From Motiliproteus sediminis (GTDB lineage Bacteria; Pseudomonadota; Gammaproteobacteria; Pseudomonadales; Balneatricaceae), in assembly GCF_017912535.1 (NCBI RefSeq), contig NZ_JAERQK010000001.1, positions 744,001 through 808,000 on the forward strand: DNA of 64,000 bases, read 5' to 3'. Positions 8,898-18,982 of the stretch are shown piece after piece. The position numbers and the translations under genes are program-made. Below the pieces are notes generated by a model, which saw only the letters and a program-made list of their open reading frames with translations, did not search any database and was not told where the DNA came from. Within the stretch, counting starts at the first letter, position 1. Each line of letters starts with the position of its first letter.

Positions 8898-11417
8898 TCA
8901 CGCTTCCACCGAGGGCGGAACCAATACTTCGCGGGAGCCGTTGTGGGCAGCTTCACTAACCACCCCCGCAGCCTCCATGGTTTCAATCATCCGTGCGGCA
9001 CGGTTATAGCCAATCTTCAATTTGCGCTGAACCGCCGATATGGATGCCCGACGGCTCTGGATTACGAAAGCTACCGCTTCATCGTAGAGCGCATCCTGAT
9101 CCTCCTCAAAGCCGCCACTGATGGCGCTGCCACTGCTGGTATAGTCAGCATCGACATTTTCCATCAGGATCTCTTCGACAAACTCCGCCGGCCCCCATTT
9201 CTTCCATTCACTAACGACCCGATGCACCTCGTCATCGGCGACGAATGCCCCGTGCACACGGACCGGCATGCTGGAGCCTGCAGGTAGATAGAGCATATCG
9301 CCATAGCCAAGCAGGTTTTCCGCTCCCGACTGATCCAGAATGGTGCGCGAGTCAATCTTGGACGACACCTGGAAGGCAATCCGGGTAGGCACGTTAGCCT
9401 TGATCAAACCGGTAATCACATCGACCGACGGGCGCTGGGTCGCGAGTATCAGATGGATTCCCGCCGCACGTGCCTTTTGGGCGATACGCGCGATCAGCTC
9501 TTCGACCTTTTTGCCAACGATCATCATCATGTCAGCAAACTCGTCGATCACCACCACGATGTAGGGCAAGGTCTGCAATGGCGGTGCCGCAGTCCCCTCT
9601 TCAAAGCCTTCCTCTGCAGGATTCCACAGTGGATCAAGTATCGGCTCGCCGGCAGCCTCAGCGGCTTTGACCTTGTCATTGAATCCGGCCAGATTACGCA
9701 CCCCAAGTTTCGCCATCAGGCGATAGCGCCGCTCCATTTCCGCGACGCACCAACGCAGCCCGGTGGCGGCTTCCTTCATATCGGTGATGACCGGTGTCAG
9801 CAGATGGGGAATGCCGTCATAGATCGACAACTCCAGCATCTTGGGATCGACCATCATCAAACGCACCTCGTCTGGCGTCGCCTTGAACAGCAGACTGAGG
9901 AGCATGGCGTTAACGCCGACCGACTTACCCGAACCGGTCGTGCCCGCCACCAGCAAGTGGGGCATTTTGGCCAGATTCACCACCACCGGATTACCGGCAA
10001 TATCATTACCCAACCCCAAACTCAGCCTGGAGTTGGCCTTGTCATAGGCGCTGGAGCCCAGCACTTCGCTCAAACGCACCGTTTCACGGTTCTCGTTGGG
10101 AATCTCGATTCCCACTACCGACTTACCGGCGATCACTTCGACCACACGAACGCTGAGTACCGCCATTGATCGAGCCAAATCCTTGGCCAGATTAGAGATT
10201 TTGCTGACCTTGGTGCCGGGCGCCGGCTGGATCTCGAAGCGGGTAATTACCGGACCGGGATTAACCTCAACCACTTCCGCCACAACACCAAAGTCACGTA
10301 GCTTCTCTTCCAGCAACCGCGACATATCTTCCAGCTGTTCGGAGCTGTACCCTTGCGATTTGATCGCTTCAGGAGGATCAAGCAGTGCCAGCCTCGGCAT
10401 CTGCTTATCACTCCGATAGGGCTTAGGTGCCGCTTTGGCATCGCCCTCATCCGCATCAAACTCATTATCGAGGCGCGTCTGATGGGTTTCGGACAGGGGC
10501 ACAATTTTAAGATGACGATGGACGTCTTTGCCCCCGGCGAATTCACCGGGCGACACCGACTCGCCGGGCGGGGCGGATTGCGCGGGCTCTGGCGACACAG
10601 ATGCCGCATCGCCATCGAGTACGAAGGGCGGTTCATCATCGAACTCTGCCACGGCATCCAACTGCTCGAGACCCGGCTCTGCACGGGCCTCCGACACTTT
10701 CAATCCGGGCAAAGCGAGGCGCTTCAGTTCCGCGGCCTCACGCGGCTGCGATGCTTCGCTCCGCGAGGGCTTGGATTTCGGCTCACGCTCGGCCAGCGCC
10801 TGCCGTCGCCGTGCCATCCAATTCGAGGCTCTGCCAAGGCTGCGCAGTATCAGCCCGCCCACCCCTTCGGCAAGCGCAAACCATGAGAGGTTAGTAAACA
10901 GCGTCACCCCCAGCAGCAGCATCGGCAACAACACCAGGGTGGCGCCGACCAGACCGAACAGCGTGAGTGTTTTTTGGGCGAGATTGAGCCCCAGCACACC
11001 ACCGGTGGCAAAGGGCAGATTCAACCACTGATTACTCAGATGCAGACTGGCCAGCGCTGCCGCGGCAGCCAGACACAAACCGGCTCCCACAAAACGCAGA
11101 AACAGGTAAGGCAAGGTTGAGACAAGCCCCTGGTCCGGCTGGCGAAGCAGCAACAGTGCACGGTAGATCACCATGGCGGGGACCAGATAGGCCACGTAAC
11201 CCAACATGGAAAAACTGAAATCGGCCAGCCAGGCTCCGGTCACCCCGGCGGCGTTACTAACCGAGCCGCTGTATCCCAGATGAGACCACCCCGGATCACG
11301 GGGATCGTAACTGAACAGCGACAACAACATGAAAGCGCAGGCGGTGATTAACACAATCAATCCACCCTCTTTCGTCACCCGCGCCAGAAAACCGAAAAAC
11401 GCTTGACGTTCCGTCAT
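8898..11417 (-). CDS. ftsK: DNA translocase FtsK
   Basis: 839 residues. Membrane helices occupy about 20-190, a polar linker (rich in Pro, Glu, Ser) runs to about 330, and the motor domain follows, with Walker A GTTGSGKSVGVNAM, Walker B YIVVVIDEFADMMM and the gamma winged-helix domain at the C-terminus (SRRASISAVQRKLKIGYNRA) that reads KOPS and contacts XerD. FtsK links septation to chromosome dimer resolution. The linker is short compared with E. coli FtsK (1329 residues) but usual for pseudomonad-type proteins. First gene of the leftward operon, divergent from trxB. Confidence 0.97.
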   Translation of the reverse strand: MTERQAFFGFLARVTKEGGLIVLITACAFMLLSLFSYDPRDPGWSHLGYSGSVSNAAGVTGAWLADFSFSMLGYVAYLVPAMVIYRALLLLRQPDQGLVSTLPYLFLRFVGAGLCLAAAAALASLHLSNQWLNLPFATGGVLGLNLAQKTLTLFGLVGATLVLLPMLLLGVTLFTNLSWFALAEGVGGLILRSLGRASNWMARRRQALAEREPKSKPSRSEASQPREAAELKRLALPGLKVSEARAEPGLEQLDAVAEFDDEPPFVLDGDAASVSPEPAQSAPPGESVSPGEFAGGKDVHRHLKIVPLSETHQTRLDNEFDADEGDAKAAPKPYRSDKQMPRLALLDPPEAIKSQGYSSEQLEDMSRLLEEKLRDFGVVAEVVEVNPGPVITRFEIQPAPGTKVSKISNLAKDLARSMAVLSVRVVEVIAGKSVVGIEIPNENRETVRLSEVLGSSAYDKANSRLSLGLGNDIAGNPVVVNLAKMPHLLVAGTTGSGKSVGVNAMLLSLLFKATPDEVRLMMVDPKMLELSIYDGIPHLLTPVITDMKEAATGLRWCVAEMERRYRLMAKLGVRNLAGFNDKVKAAEAAGEPILDPLWNPAEEGFEEGTAAPPLQTLPYIVVVIDEFADMMMIVGKKVEELIARIAQKARAAGIHLILATQRPSVDVITGLIKANVPTRIAFQVSSKIDSRTILDQSGAENLLGYGDMLYLPAGSSMPVRVHGAFVADDEVHRVVSEWKKWGPAEFVEEILMENVDADYTSSGSAISGGFEEDQDALYDEAVAFVIQSRRASISAVQRKLKIGYNRAARMIETMEAAGVVSEAAHNGSREVLVPPSVEA

Positions 11418-11616
11418 ATGAAACCAAAAAACCCTTCACCAAAGCAGCCAAAATACCATACTTTCAAATTGCTTATTACCGTCTATGGGAGTCCTTCAAA
11501 GGCGTTCGGTTCAGACCGATCAGATCGCAGTGGCCATGCGGCGGCCATGGCTAGTCTCGCAACCGAGTTGAAGTTAGGATACCGTACCCCCATATGAGCA
11601 ACACGAACACAACTGA

Positions 11617-12585
<969 letters not shown>

Positions 12586-12594
12586 CACCGGCCG

Positions 12595-13290
12595 ATGGTG
12601 GCAATTCCCTGGCTACCCGAGGACGAGATCTGGTTCCCGCCACCCGAGCAGGCGTTACGGGAACCGGATGGTCTGCTGGCAGCAGGCGGCGACCTCTCCC
12701 CTGCCAGGCTGCTGCAGGCATACCGACAAGGGATATTTCCCTGGTTCAGCGATGGCGAACCCATCCTGTGGTGGTCGCCTGAACCGCGTTGTGTCATTTA
12801 CCCTGCGCAGCAGCACATCTCCCGCAGCCTGAAACGCCGGCTGCGCAAACAGGACTATCAGGTTCGCTACGACACGGCATTTGCTGCTGTCATGTCGGCC
12901 TGCGCAGAACCTCGTGGTGACGGTGCAGGCACCTGGATCACAGCGGAGATGCGGGCAGCCTATCAACGGCTGCACCAGCTTGGTCATGCGCACTCGGTAG
13001 AGATCTGGCGTCAGGGGCGGCTCATCGGCGGGCTTTACGGCATTGCCATCGGTCGCATATTTTTCGGTGAGTCGATGTTCAGCGCCGAACCCAATGGCTC
13101 CAAACTCGCCATCACCCACCTGTGCCAACGGCTGCATCAGCAGGGCTATTATCTATTAGACTGTCAGGTATACAGTGATCACCTCGCATCCTTGGGCGCG
13201 GTATGCATATCGCGCCCGGTGTTTTTGGATGCATTGAACCGAGGTGCCGCACCGACAATCCAAGACTACTGGTACCGCCAGCAAAACTGA
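12595..13290 (+). CDS. aat: Leucyl/phenylalanyl-tRNA--protein transferase
   Basis: 231 residues. Aat adds Leu or Phe to proteins with N-terminal Lys or Arg, making type 2 N-degrons that ClpS passes to ClpAP. Visible signatures are LLAAGGDLSPARLLQAYRQG, GIFPWFSDGEPILWWSPEPR and FFGESMFSAEPNGSKLAI. Second gene of the trxB-aat-bpt-infA run; its partners clpS and clpA are only 1-3 kb away. Confidence 0.96.
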   Translation: MVAIPWLPEDEIWFPPPEQALREPDGLLAAGGDLSPARLLQAYRQGIFPWFSDGEPILWWSPEPRCVIYPAQQHISRSLKRRLRKQDYQVRYDTAFAAVMSACAEPRGDGAGTWITAEMRAAYQRLHQLGHAHSVEIWRQGRLIGGLYGIAIGRIFFGESMFSAEPNGSKLAITHLCQRLHQQGYYLLDCQVYSDHLASLGAVCISRPVFLDALNRGAAPTIQDYWYRQQN

Positions 13291-13302
13291 TACGACGCCG
13301 CT

Positions 13303-14040
13303 GTGACAGATCTACATCAACTACAGTTTTATGCCACGCCAGAACACCCCTGCAGCTACCTCCCAGGTCGGCAGGCCAAGACCCTTTTTGTCGACCCCAA
13401 AGCGGACCTGAACCAGGAGGATTACAGCACCCTGTCGGATCTCGGCTTTCGACGCAGCGGCCCCCACATCTATCGCCCCCACTGCCACGGCTGCAAAGCC
13501 TGCATATCCGCCCGCCTTGCAGTTGACCGATTTCGCCCCAGCAAAACGCAAAAACGGATCCAACGAATCAATCACGACCTCAGCGTCGAAGTCGTCAATC
13601 CAACCGATAGCGAGGAGGTGTACCAGCTTTACCAACGCTACATCAGCGAACGCCACCGGGACGGCGACATGTACCCACCATCCCCGGAACAGTTTCATTC
13701 ATTTTTGGTTGAAAGCGACCAGCAGACCCGGTTTATGCTGTTTCGCCAGCAACGCCGACTACTGGCAGTCGCCGTAGTCGATCAACTTGAACAGGGATTG
13801 TCCGCCATTTACACCTTCTTTGATCCCAACGAACAACGCCGTAGCCTCGGTACCTTTGCCGTTCTCAAACAGATCGCCTATACCGCTGAACAGGGCCAAC
13901 CTTATCTCTATCTGGGGTACTGGATTCAGAATTGCCGCAAGATGGAGTACAAGATCCGCTACCAGCCGGTTGAGTTACTGGTTGAAGGTTGCTGGCTGGA
14001 AGTGGATCCGCGCGGTTCGGGCATCAGCCCTTATCGCTAA
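13303..14040 (+). CDS. bpt: Aspartate/glutamate leucyltransferase (Bpt; ATE-family arginyltransferase homologue)
   Basis: 245 residues starting at GTG 13303. It belongs to the ATE1 fold family; bacterial Bpt transfers Leu to N-terminal Asp or Glu. The N-terminal cysteine set is visible in PCSYLPGRQAK and RPHCHGCKACISARL, and the C-terminal GNAT-like half has LSAIYTFFDPN and YLYLGYWIQNCRKMEYK. Many databases still label it arginyl-tRNA-protein transferase (ate). It follows aat by 12 bases. Confidence 0.95.
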   Translation: MTDLHQLQFYATPEHPCSYLPGRQAKTLFVDPKADLNQEDYSTLSDLGFRRSGPHIYRPHCHGCKACISARLAVDRFRPSKTQKRIQRINHDLSVEVVNPTDSEEVYQLYQRYISERHRDGDMYPPSPEQFHSFLVESDQQTRFMLFRQQRRLLAVAVVDQLEQGLSAIYTFFDPNEQRRSLGTFAVLKQIAYTAEQGQPYLYLGYWIQNCRKMEYKIRYQPVELLVEGCWLEVDPRGSGISPYR

Positions 14041-14127
14041 AATACTTTGATCTAAGACGACAAATACGGCAAAATACCGCGCCTTAGTGATCCACACTCA
14101 GGAAATCCCCCAGAGGTTAGCCCAGTA

Positions 14128-14346
14128 ATGGCAAAAGAAGATTGTATCGAAATGGAAGGCACCATTGTCGACACGCTGCCGAACACCACGTTCCGTGTCG
14201 AGCTCGAGAATGGTCATGTTGTCACCGCCCACATCTCGGGCAAGATGCGCAAGCACTACATCCGGATTCTGACCGGTGACAAGGTCAAGGTCGAGCTGAC
14301 TCCCTATGACCTGTCCAAGGGCCGCATCGTTTACCGCGCCCGCTAA
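14128..14346 (+). CDS. infA: Translation initiation factor IF-1
   Basis: 72 residues, the exact family length. The single S1/OB-fold domain shows [40 protein letters not shown] and [15 protein letters not shown]-1 binds the ribosomal A site during initiation. The upstream 87-base spacer suggests its own promoter in addition to read-through from bpt. Confidence 0.98.
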   Translation: MAKEDCIEMEGTIVDTLPNTTFRVELENGHVVTAHISGKMRKHYIRILTGDKVKVELTPYDLSKGRIVYRAR

Positions 14347-14354
14347 GGATTGAT

Positions 14355-14376
14355 CGAGGCAGCCTAGGCTGCCTCG
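14355..14376. terminator. Convergent hairpin between infA and clpA
   Basis: A perfect 10-base inverted repeat CGAGGCAGCC/GGCTGCCTCG with a two-base loop, lying between two converging genes. It includes the last codons and stop of clpA (14364-14366). No T-run follows on either strand, so it is a weak or accessory terminator or an mRNA 3' end stabiliser. Confidence 0.5.
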
Positions 14377-16619
14377 TACTCCAGACTTAACTGCCCTTCC
14401 TGGACGGTAATTCTTACCGTACCGCCCTTTTTAGACAGCTCACCAAAGAGAATCTGCTCTGCCAGCGGCTTTTTAATCCGCTCCTGGATCAGACGCGCCA
14501 TTGGGCGAGCCCCCATCTCCTGATCATATCCGTGCTCAGCCAGCCACAAACGAGCATCGTCGGCCAGATCCAGCTGCACGCGCTTGTCATCCAACTGCGC
14601 CTGCAACTGGGTAACAAATTTATCGACGACCCCTTTGATGATTTCTGTATCCAGCGACTTGAACTGTATGATCGCATCCAGCCGGTTGCGAAACTCCGGC
14701 GTAAACAACTTGCGAATCGCTTCCATACCGTCACTGCTGTGATCCTGATGGGTAAAGCCCATGGACCGGCGACTGATCTGCTCCGCCCCGGCATTGGTCG
14801 TCATCACCAGAATGACATTACGGAAGTCAGCCTTGCGGCCGTTGTTATCGGTCAGCGTACCGTTGTCCATCACCTGCAACAGCAGATTGAACACCTCGGG
14901 GTGGGCCTTTTCGATCTCATCGAGCAGCAAAACGCAATGGGGCGTCTTGGTGACGGCCTCAGTCAATAATCCGCCCTGGTCGTATCCCACGTACCCGGGC
15001 GGCGCACCGATCAGGCGTGAAACCGTATGGCGCTCCATATATTCCGACATGTCGAAGCGCACCAGCTCGATACCCATAATCCGTGCCAGTTGGCTGGTGA
15101 CCTCGGTCTTACCAACCCCCGTTGGCCCGGCAAACAGGAACGAGCCCACCGGCTTCTGCGGCTCGTTCAGACCGGCGCGCGACAACTTGATCGCCGCCGA
15201 CAGGGTTTTGATCGCTTCATCCTGACCAAACACCACCATTTTCAGATTATCTTCCAGCTTCTCCAGCGCCTTCTTGTCCGAGGCGGATACACTCTTCGGC
15301 GGAATCCGGGCAATCTTAGCCACGATCGCTTCAACATCAACCACTTCGATCAGCGCCTTGCGCTCCTCAGCGGGCAGTAACTGCTGGTAAGCCCCCGCTT
15401 CATCCACCACATCAATCGCCTTGTCAGGCATATGCTTGTCATTGATATAACGATCTGCGAGTTCGGATGCCGCACGCAGGGCGTCATCGGCATACTCCAG
15501 CTTATGGTGCTCTTCGAAACGGGACTTCAATCCCTTCAGAATCTCGTAGGTTTCAGCGACAGAAGGCTCCAGCACATCCACTTTCTGAAAACGCCGCGCC
15601 AACGCACGATCTTTCTCGAAAATGCCGCGAAACTCCTGAAAAGTGGTAGAGCCGATGCAGCGCAACTGGCCCGAACTCAACAGAGGCTTCAACAGATTGG
15701 ATGCATCCATCGCTCCCCCGGAGGCGGCACCGGCACCGATAATGGTATGAATCTCATCGATAAACAGAACGCTACCTTCCTTGTTGCTGACTTCTGCCAG
15801 CAGCCCTTTGAGGCGTTTTTCGAAATCCCCGCGGTATTTTGTGCCCGCCAGCAATGCCCCCATGTCCAACGAATAGACCACACTGTTGGCAATCACCTCT
15901 GGCACCTGATCCTCAACTATCAGTTTGGCCAGACCCTCAGCAATAGCTGTTTTACCAACGCCGGCCTCGCCCACCAGCAGCGGATTATTCTTCCGCCGCC
16001 GCGACAGAATCTGGATAACGCGCTCCACCTCTTGCGCACGCCCTACCAGTGGATCAATCCGGCCGCTCGCGGCCAGTTGATTAAGGTTGACGGCGTACTG
16101 ACTCAGAGGGCTGGCATCACGCGTGTCTTCGGATTCCTCTTCGAGCTGGGGGTTGGCGTCATGATCCTGATGCCCGTCATCCAGCACCTTGGAGATGCCG
16201 TGGGAGATATAGTTGATCACATCTATACGCTCTATCCCCTGCTGATTAAGGGCATAAACCGCCTGACTTTCCTGCTCGCTGAAAATCGCCACCAGCACAT
16301 TGGCACCGGTTACCTCATTCTTGCCCGATGACTGCACGTGGAACACGGCACGCTGTAAAACCCGCTGAAACCCGAGCGTAGGCTGGGTTTCGCGCTCATC
16401 ATCGTCGGCAGGTATCAACGGCGTGGTGGAATCTACAAAGGCATTGAGGTTGTCACGGAGGCGGTCGATATCGACACCACAAGCACGCAACACCTCGACG
16501 GCCGAGTGGTTACCCAACAGGGCCAGCAACAAATGCTCAACCGTCATGAACTCATGACGCTTGTCACGAGCCTCCTGAAAGGCGAGGCTCAAGGTCAGTT
16601 CAAGTTCTTTATTCAGCAC
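14364..16619 (-). CDS. clpA: ATP-dependent Clp protease ATP-binding subunit ClpA
   Basis: 751 residues, typical for ClpA, the AAA+ unfoldase that feeds ClpP. The N-domain (about 1-145, [18 protein letters not shown]) that docks ClpS is followed by two ATPase modules: Walker [16 protein letters not shown] in D1 and [15 protein letters not shown] in D2, with [18 protein letters not shown] as D2 Walker B. Directly downstream of clpS (21-base spacer). No clpP lies in the window. Confidence 0.98.
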   Translation of the reverse strand: MLNKELELTLSLAFQEARDKRHEFMTVEHLLLALLGNHSAVEVLRACGVDIDRLRDNLNAFVDSTTPLIPADDDERETQPTLGFQRVLQRAVFHVQSSGKNEVTGANVLVAIFSEQESQAVYALNQQGIERIDVINYISHGISKVLDDGHQDHDANPQLEEESEDTRDASPLSQYAVNLNQLAASGRIDPLVGRAQEVERVIQILSRRRKNNPLLVGEAGVGKTAIAEGLAKLIVEDQVPEVIANSVVYSLDMGALLAGTKYRGDFEKRLKGLLAEVSNKEGSVLFIDEIHTIIGAGAASGGAMDASNLLKPLLSSGQLRCIGSTTFQEFRGIFEKDRALARRFQKVDVLEPSVAETYEILKGLKSRFEEHHKLEYADDALRAASELADRYINDKHMPDKAIDVVDEAGAYQQLLPAEERKALIEVVDVEAIVAKIARIPPKSVSASDKKALEKLEDNLKMVVFGQDEAIKTLSAAIKLSRAGLNEPQKPVGSFLFAGPTGVGKTEVTSQLARIMGIELVRFDMSEYMERHTVSRLIGAPPGYVGYDQGGLLTEAVTKTPHCVLLLDEIEKAHPEVFNLLLQVMDNGTLTDNNGRKADFRNVILVMTTNAGAEQISRRSMGFTHQDHSSDGMEAIRKLFTPEFRNRLDAIIQFKSLDTEIIKGVVDKFVTQLQAQLDDKRVQLDLADDARLWLAEHGYDQEMGARPMARLIQERIKKPLAEQILFGELSKKGGTVRITVQEGQLSLEYEAA

Positions 16620-16640
16620 AGGTAACAGCCTCTCGATGGT

Positions 16641-16985
16641 TCACGCTTTATCAACTTCGCACAGCAACGGGTGCTGGTTCTCTCTTGAATATTGATTGAC
16701 CAATACCGCTTTTGTTTCGGCTATGTCTTTAGGATAGACACCACAGACCGCTTTTCCCTGGGTGTGCACCGCCAGCATGATTCGCGTGGCTTTCTCCTGA
16801 TCCATACCGAAAAACACCCTCAACACCTCGACCACAAAATCCATCGGCGTGTAGTCATCGTTAAGCAGCAACACTTTATACATCGACGGGGGCTTAAGCT
16901 TAGGCTTTGCCTCCTGCGTCAGCAGCCCTCCATCGCGCTGCGAATCATCTTCCGGCCCCAGACGGGTGACCTCTGTTTTAACCAT
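16641..16985 (-). CDS. clpS: ATP-dependent Clp protease adaptor ClpS
   Basis: 114 residues. ClpS binds N-terminal Leu, Phe, Tyr and Trp degrons and delivers them to ClpA. The core shows [20 protein letters not shown], where the NDDYTPMDF segment holds the degron-pocket residues, and [20 protein letters not shown] with the conserved His. A disordered N-terminal tail (about 1-30) is present, as needed to engage ClpA. Cotranscribed with clpA. Confidence 0.97.
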   Translation of the reverse strand: MVKTEVTRLGPEDDSQRDGGLLTQEAKPKLKPPSMYKVLLLNDDYTPMDFVVEVLRVFFGMDQEKATRIMLAVHTQGKAVCGVYPKDIAETKAVLVNQYSRENQHPLLCEVDKA

Positions 16986-17157
16986 TGTAGCAACCTGTCA
17001 GCTCACTCGTTGCCCTATGATAACGCTCCGTCGAAACGATAGCACCAACACCACTGGCGACTCTCCATAGCGGCGAATAGTTGCATCTCCGTTAAATTAG
17101 GAAAAACTCTGCTTACACAACCCCAGCGTTTGATTTATAACCTTGTTTAAGTTTGGT

Positions 17158-17183
17158 CATTTGCACCACACGCGTTGCAAATG
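17158..17183. promoter_or_regulatory. Inverted repeat in the leader of the cold-shock gene
   Basis: CATTTGCA and TGCAAATG form a perfect 8-base inverted repeat spaced by 10 bases, 69 bases before the cold-shock start codon. It could be an operator dyad or a leader hairpin of the long 5' UTR usual for csp genes. No regulator can be named from the sequence. Confidence 0.35.
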
Positions 17184-17251
17184 GCTGAACCCGCACCAGA
17201 ATTGAGTAGTCCTCCATGGAACGGCTGCTGCAGCAACAAGGGAGAGTTAGC

Positions 17252-17500
17252 ATGTATTCAGGGAAAGTTAAGTGGTTTAACAACGCCAAAGGCTATGGTT
17301 TCATCCTCTCAGACACCTGTAACGAAGATCTGTTCGCACACTACTCTGCGATCCAGATGGACGGTTACAAAACACTGAAGGCTGGCCAACCGGTGGAGTT
17401 TGAAACCACCCCGGGTCCCAAGGGAACCCACGCCATCAACATCCGGCCCATGGCTGATCAGCAAGAACTCGCTGAACCGGCTTACAGCGAAGAAGCCTAA
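17252..17500 (+). CDS. cspD: Cold-shock domain protein, CspD-like
   Basis: 82 residues from the ATG at 17252, preceded by AAGGGAGAG. The OB-fold carries RNP1 as AKGYGFI and an RNP2-like [10 protein letters not shown], within [18 protein letters not shown]. The acidic tail after residue 68 and the position between clpS and icd match Pseudomonas CspD, a stationary-phase single-stranded nucleic-acid binder. The usual FVHFSAI motif is here LFAHYSAI, a mild departure. Confidence 0.92.
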   Translation: MYSGKVKWFNNAKGYGFILSDTCNEDLFAHYSAIQMDGYKTLKAGQPVEFETTPGPKGTHAINIRPMADQQELAEPAYSEEA

Positions 17501-17514
17501 CCCCGCGCAGCCCT

Positions 17515-17542
17515 GGAAGCCGCACTCAGGAGTGCGGCTTCC
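17515..17542. terminator. 13-bp perfect hairpin between cold-shock gene and icd
   Basis: GGAAGCCGCACTC and GAGTGCGGCTTCC flank a two-base loop. It lies between the convergent csp and icd genes. There is no T-tract on either side, so it may act as a strong structural barrier or 3' stabiliser rather than a classical intrinsic terminator. Confidence 0.55.
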
Positions 17543-17569
17543 AACCGCTCGTATGTTGATCCCGACCCG

Positions 17570-18826
17570 TCACATATGCGCTACCACGGCCTCGCCGAAG
17601 CCTGAGCTGGAAACCAACGTAGCCCCCTCCATCAACCGCTCGAAGTCATAAGTGACGGTTTTGGCGGCTATTGCTCCTGACATACCCCGCAGTATCAGAT
17701 CCGCCGCTTCTTTCCAGCCCATATGCCGCAACATCATCTCGGCAGAAAGTATCACCGAGCCCGGATTCACCTGGTCCAACCCCGCATATTTGGGTGCAGT
17801 ACCGTGGGTCGCTTCGAAAATCGCCACCTCATCGCTCAAATTCGCGCCTGGCGCAATACCGATTCCGCCAACCTCCGCTGCCAGCGCATCGGAAATGTAA
17901 TCGCCATTGAGATTGAGCGTTGCGATTACCGAATACTCCGCTGGCCGCAATAAAATCTGCTGCAGCATGGCATCCGCGATCACATCTTTAATCACGATCT
18001 GACGGCCGGTATCAGGGTTGGCAAACGCGCACCAAGGGCCACCATCCAGAGGCGCTGCACCGAACTCATCACGCGCCAACTCATACCCCCAGTCCTTAAA
18101 CGCCCCCTCGGTAAACTTCATGATATTGCCCTTGTGAACCAGGGTAACCGACGGCTTATCGTTATCGATGGCGTAGCGAATAGCCTTGCGCACCAGACGT
18201 TTGGTTCCAGCTTCAGACACCGGTTTGATGCCGATCCCGCACTGCTGATCAAAACGTATCTTGGTAACCCCCATCTCCTCCTTGAGAAACCGAATCACCC
18301 TATCCGCCTCTGCCGATCCGGCTTTCCATTCGACGCCGGCGTAGATATCCTCCGAGTTCTCCCGAAAAATGCACATATCGACATCCTGAGGACGCCGCAC
18401 CGGGCTCGGCACCCCGGTGAACCACTGCACCGGGCGCTGACAGACATACAGATCCAACTCCTGGCGCAAGGCAACATTGAGCGAGCGGATACCGCCTCCT
18501 ACAGGCGTAGTCAGCGGTCCTTTGATACCCACCGCAAAGTCGCGAAAGGCTGCCAGCGTCTCATCCGGCATCCAGGTATCAGGCGCGTACACCTGTGTCG
18601 CCTTCTCGCCGGCGAACACCTCCATCCAAGCGATACGCCGACGCCCCTCATAAGCGCGCTCAACCGCAGCATCGACCACACGAATCATCACCGGTGTTAC
18701 ATCGACACCGATACCGTCACCTTCGATATAAGGAATGATCGGGGTATCGGGAACCTGCAGCGACTTATCGCCGTTCACGGTAATTCTGCTGCCTTGGGAC
18801 GGGATCTTTATATGCTGATAACCCAT
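17570..18826 (-). CDS. icd: NADP-dependent isocitrate dehydrogenase, homodimeric type I
   Basis: 418 residues from ATG 18826, which has AAGGAGGGCG upstream; longer in-frame starts lack this. It oxidises isocitrate to 2-oxoglutarate in the TCA cycle. The substrate loop [20 protein letters not shown], with the Ser that AceK phosphorylates in E. coli, and the NADP segment [20 protein letters not shown] are visible, as is [17 protein letters not shown]. Length agrees with E. coli Icd (416). The unrelated monomeric enzyme lies just upstream on the same strand. Confidence 0.97.
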   Translation of the reverse strand: MGYQHIKIPSQGSRITVNGDKSLQVPDTPIIPYIEGDGIGVDVTPVMIRVVDAAVERAYEGRRRIAWMEVFAGEKATQVYAPDTWMPDETLAAFRDFAVGIKGPLTTPVGGGIRSLNVALRQELDLYVCQRPVQWFTGVPSPVRRPQDVDMCIFRENSEDIYAGVEWKAGSAEADRVIRFLKEEMGVTKIRFDQQCGIGIKPVSEAGTKRLVRKAIRYAIDNDKPSVTLVHKGNIMKFTEGAFKDWGYELARDEFGAAPLDGGPWCAFANPDTGRQIVIKDVIADAMLQQILLRPAEYSVIATLNLNGDYISDALAAEVGGIGIAPGANLSDEVAIFEATHGTAPKYAGLDQVNPGSVILSAEMMLRHMGWKEAADLILRGMSGAIAAKTVTYDFERLMEGATLVSSSGFGEAVVAHM

Positions 18827-18914
18827 GACGCCCTCCTTGAGTCCAGTTGCGGGGAAGACTAATACTGGGGTTTTAGTATAGAGCGCTTCGCCCCACACCC
18901 ATGGCCAGGCCACA

Positions 18915-18950
18915 AAAAAACCCCGCTGCGGGTTACCGCAACGGGGTTTT
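18915..18950 (-). terminator. Intrinsic terminator after monomeric isocitrate dehydrogenase
   Basis: Read leftward, AAACCCCGTTGCGG pairs with CCGCAGCGGGGTTT and is followed by a run of seven T. It sits 33 bases past the stop of the monomeric enzyme gene and upstream of icd, so the two dehydrogenases are probably separate transcription units. Confidence 0.88.
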
Positions 18951-18982
18951 AGCGCAGCCGAAAGGCCGCGAAGACTGGCTGC

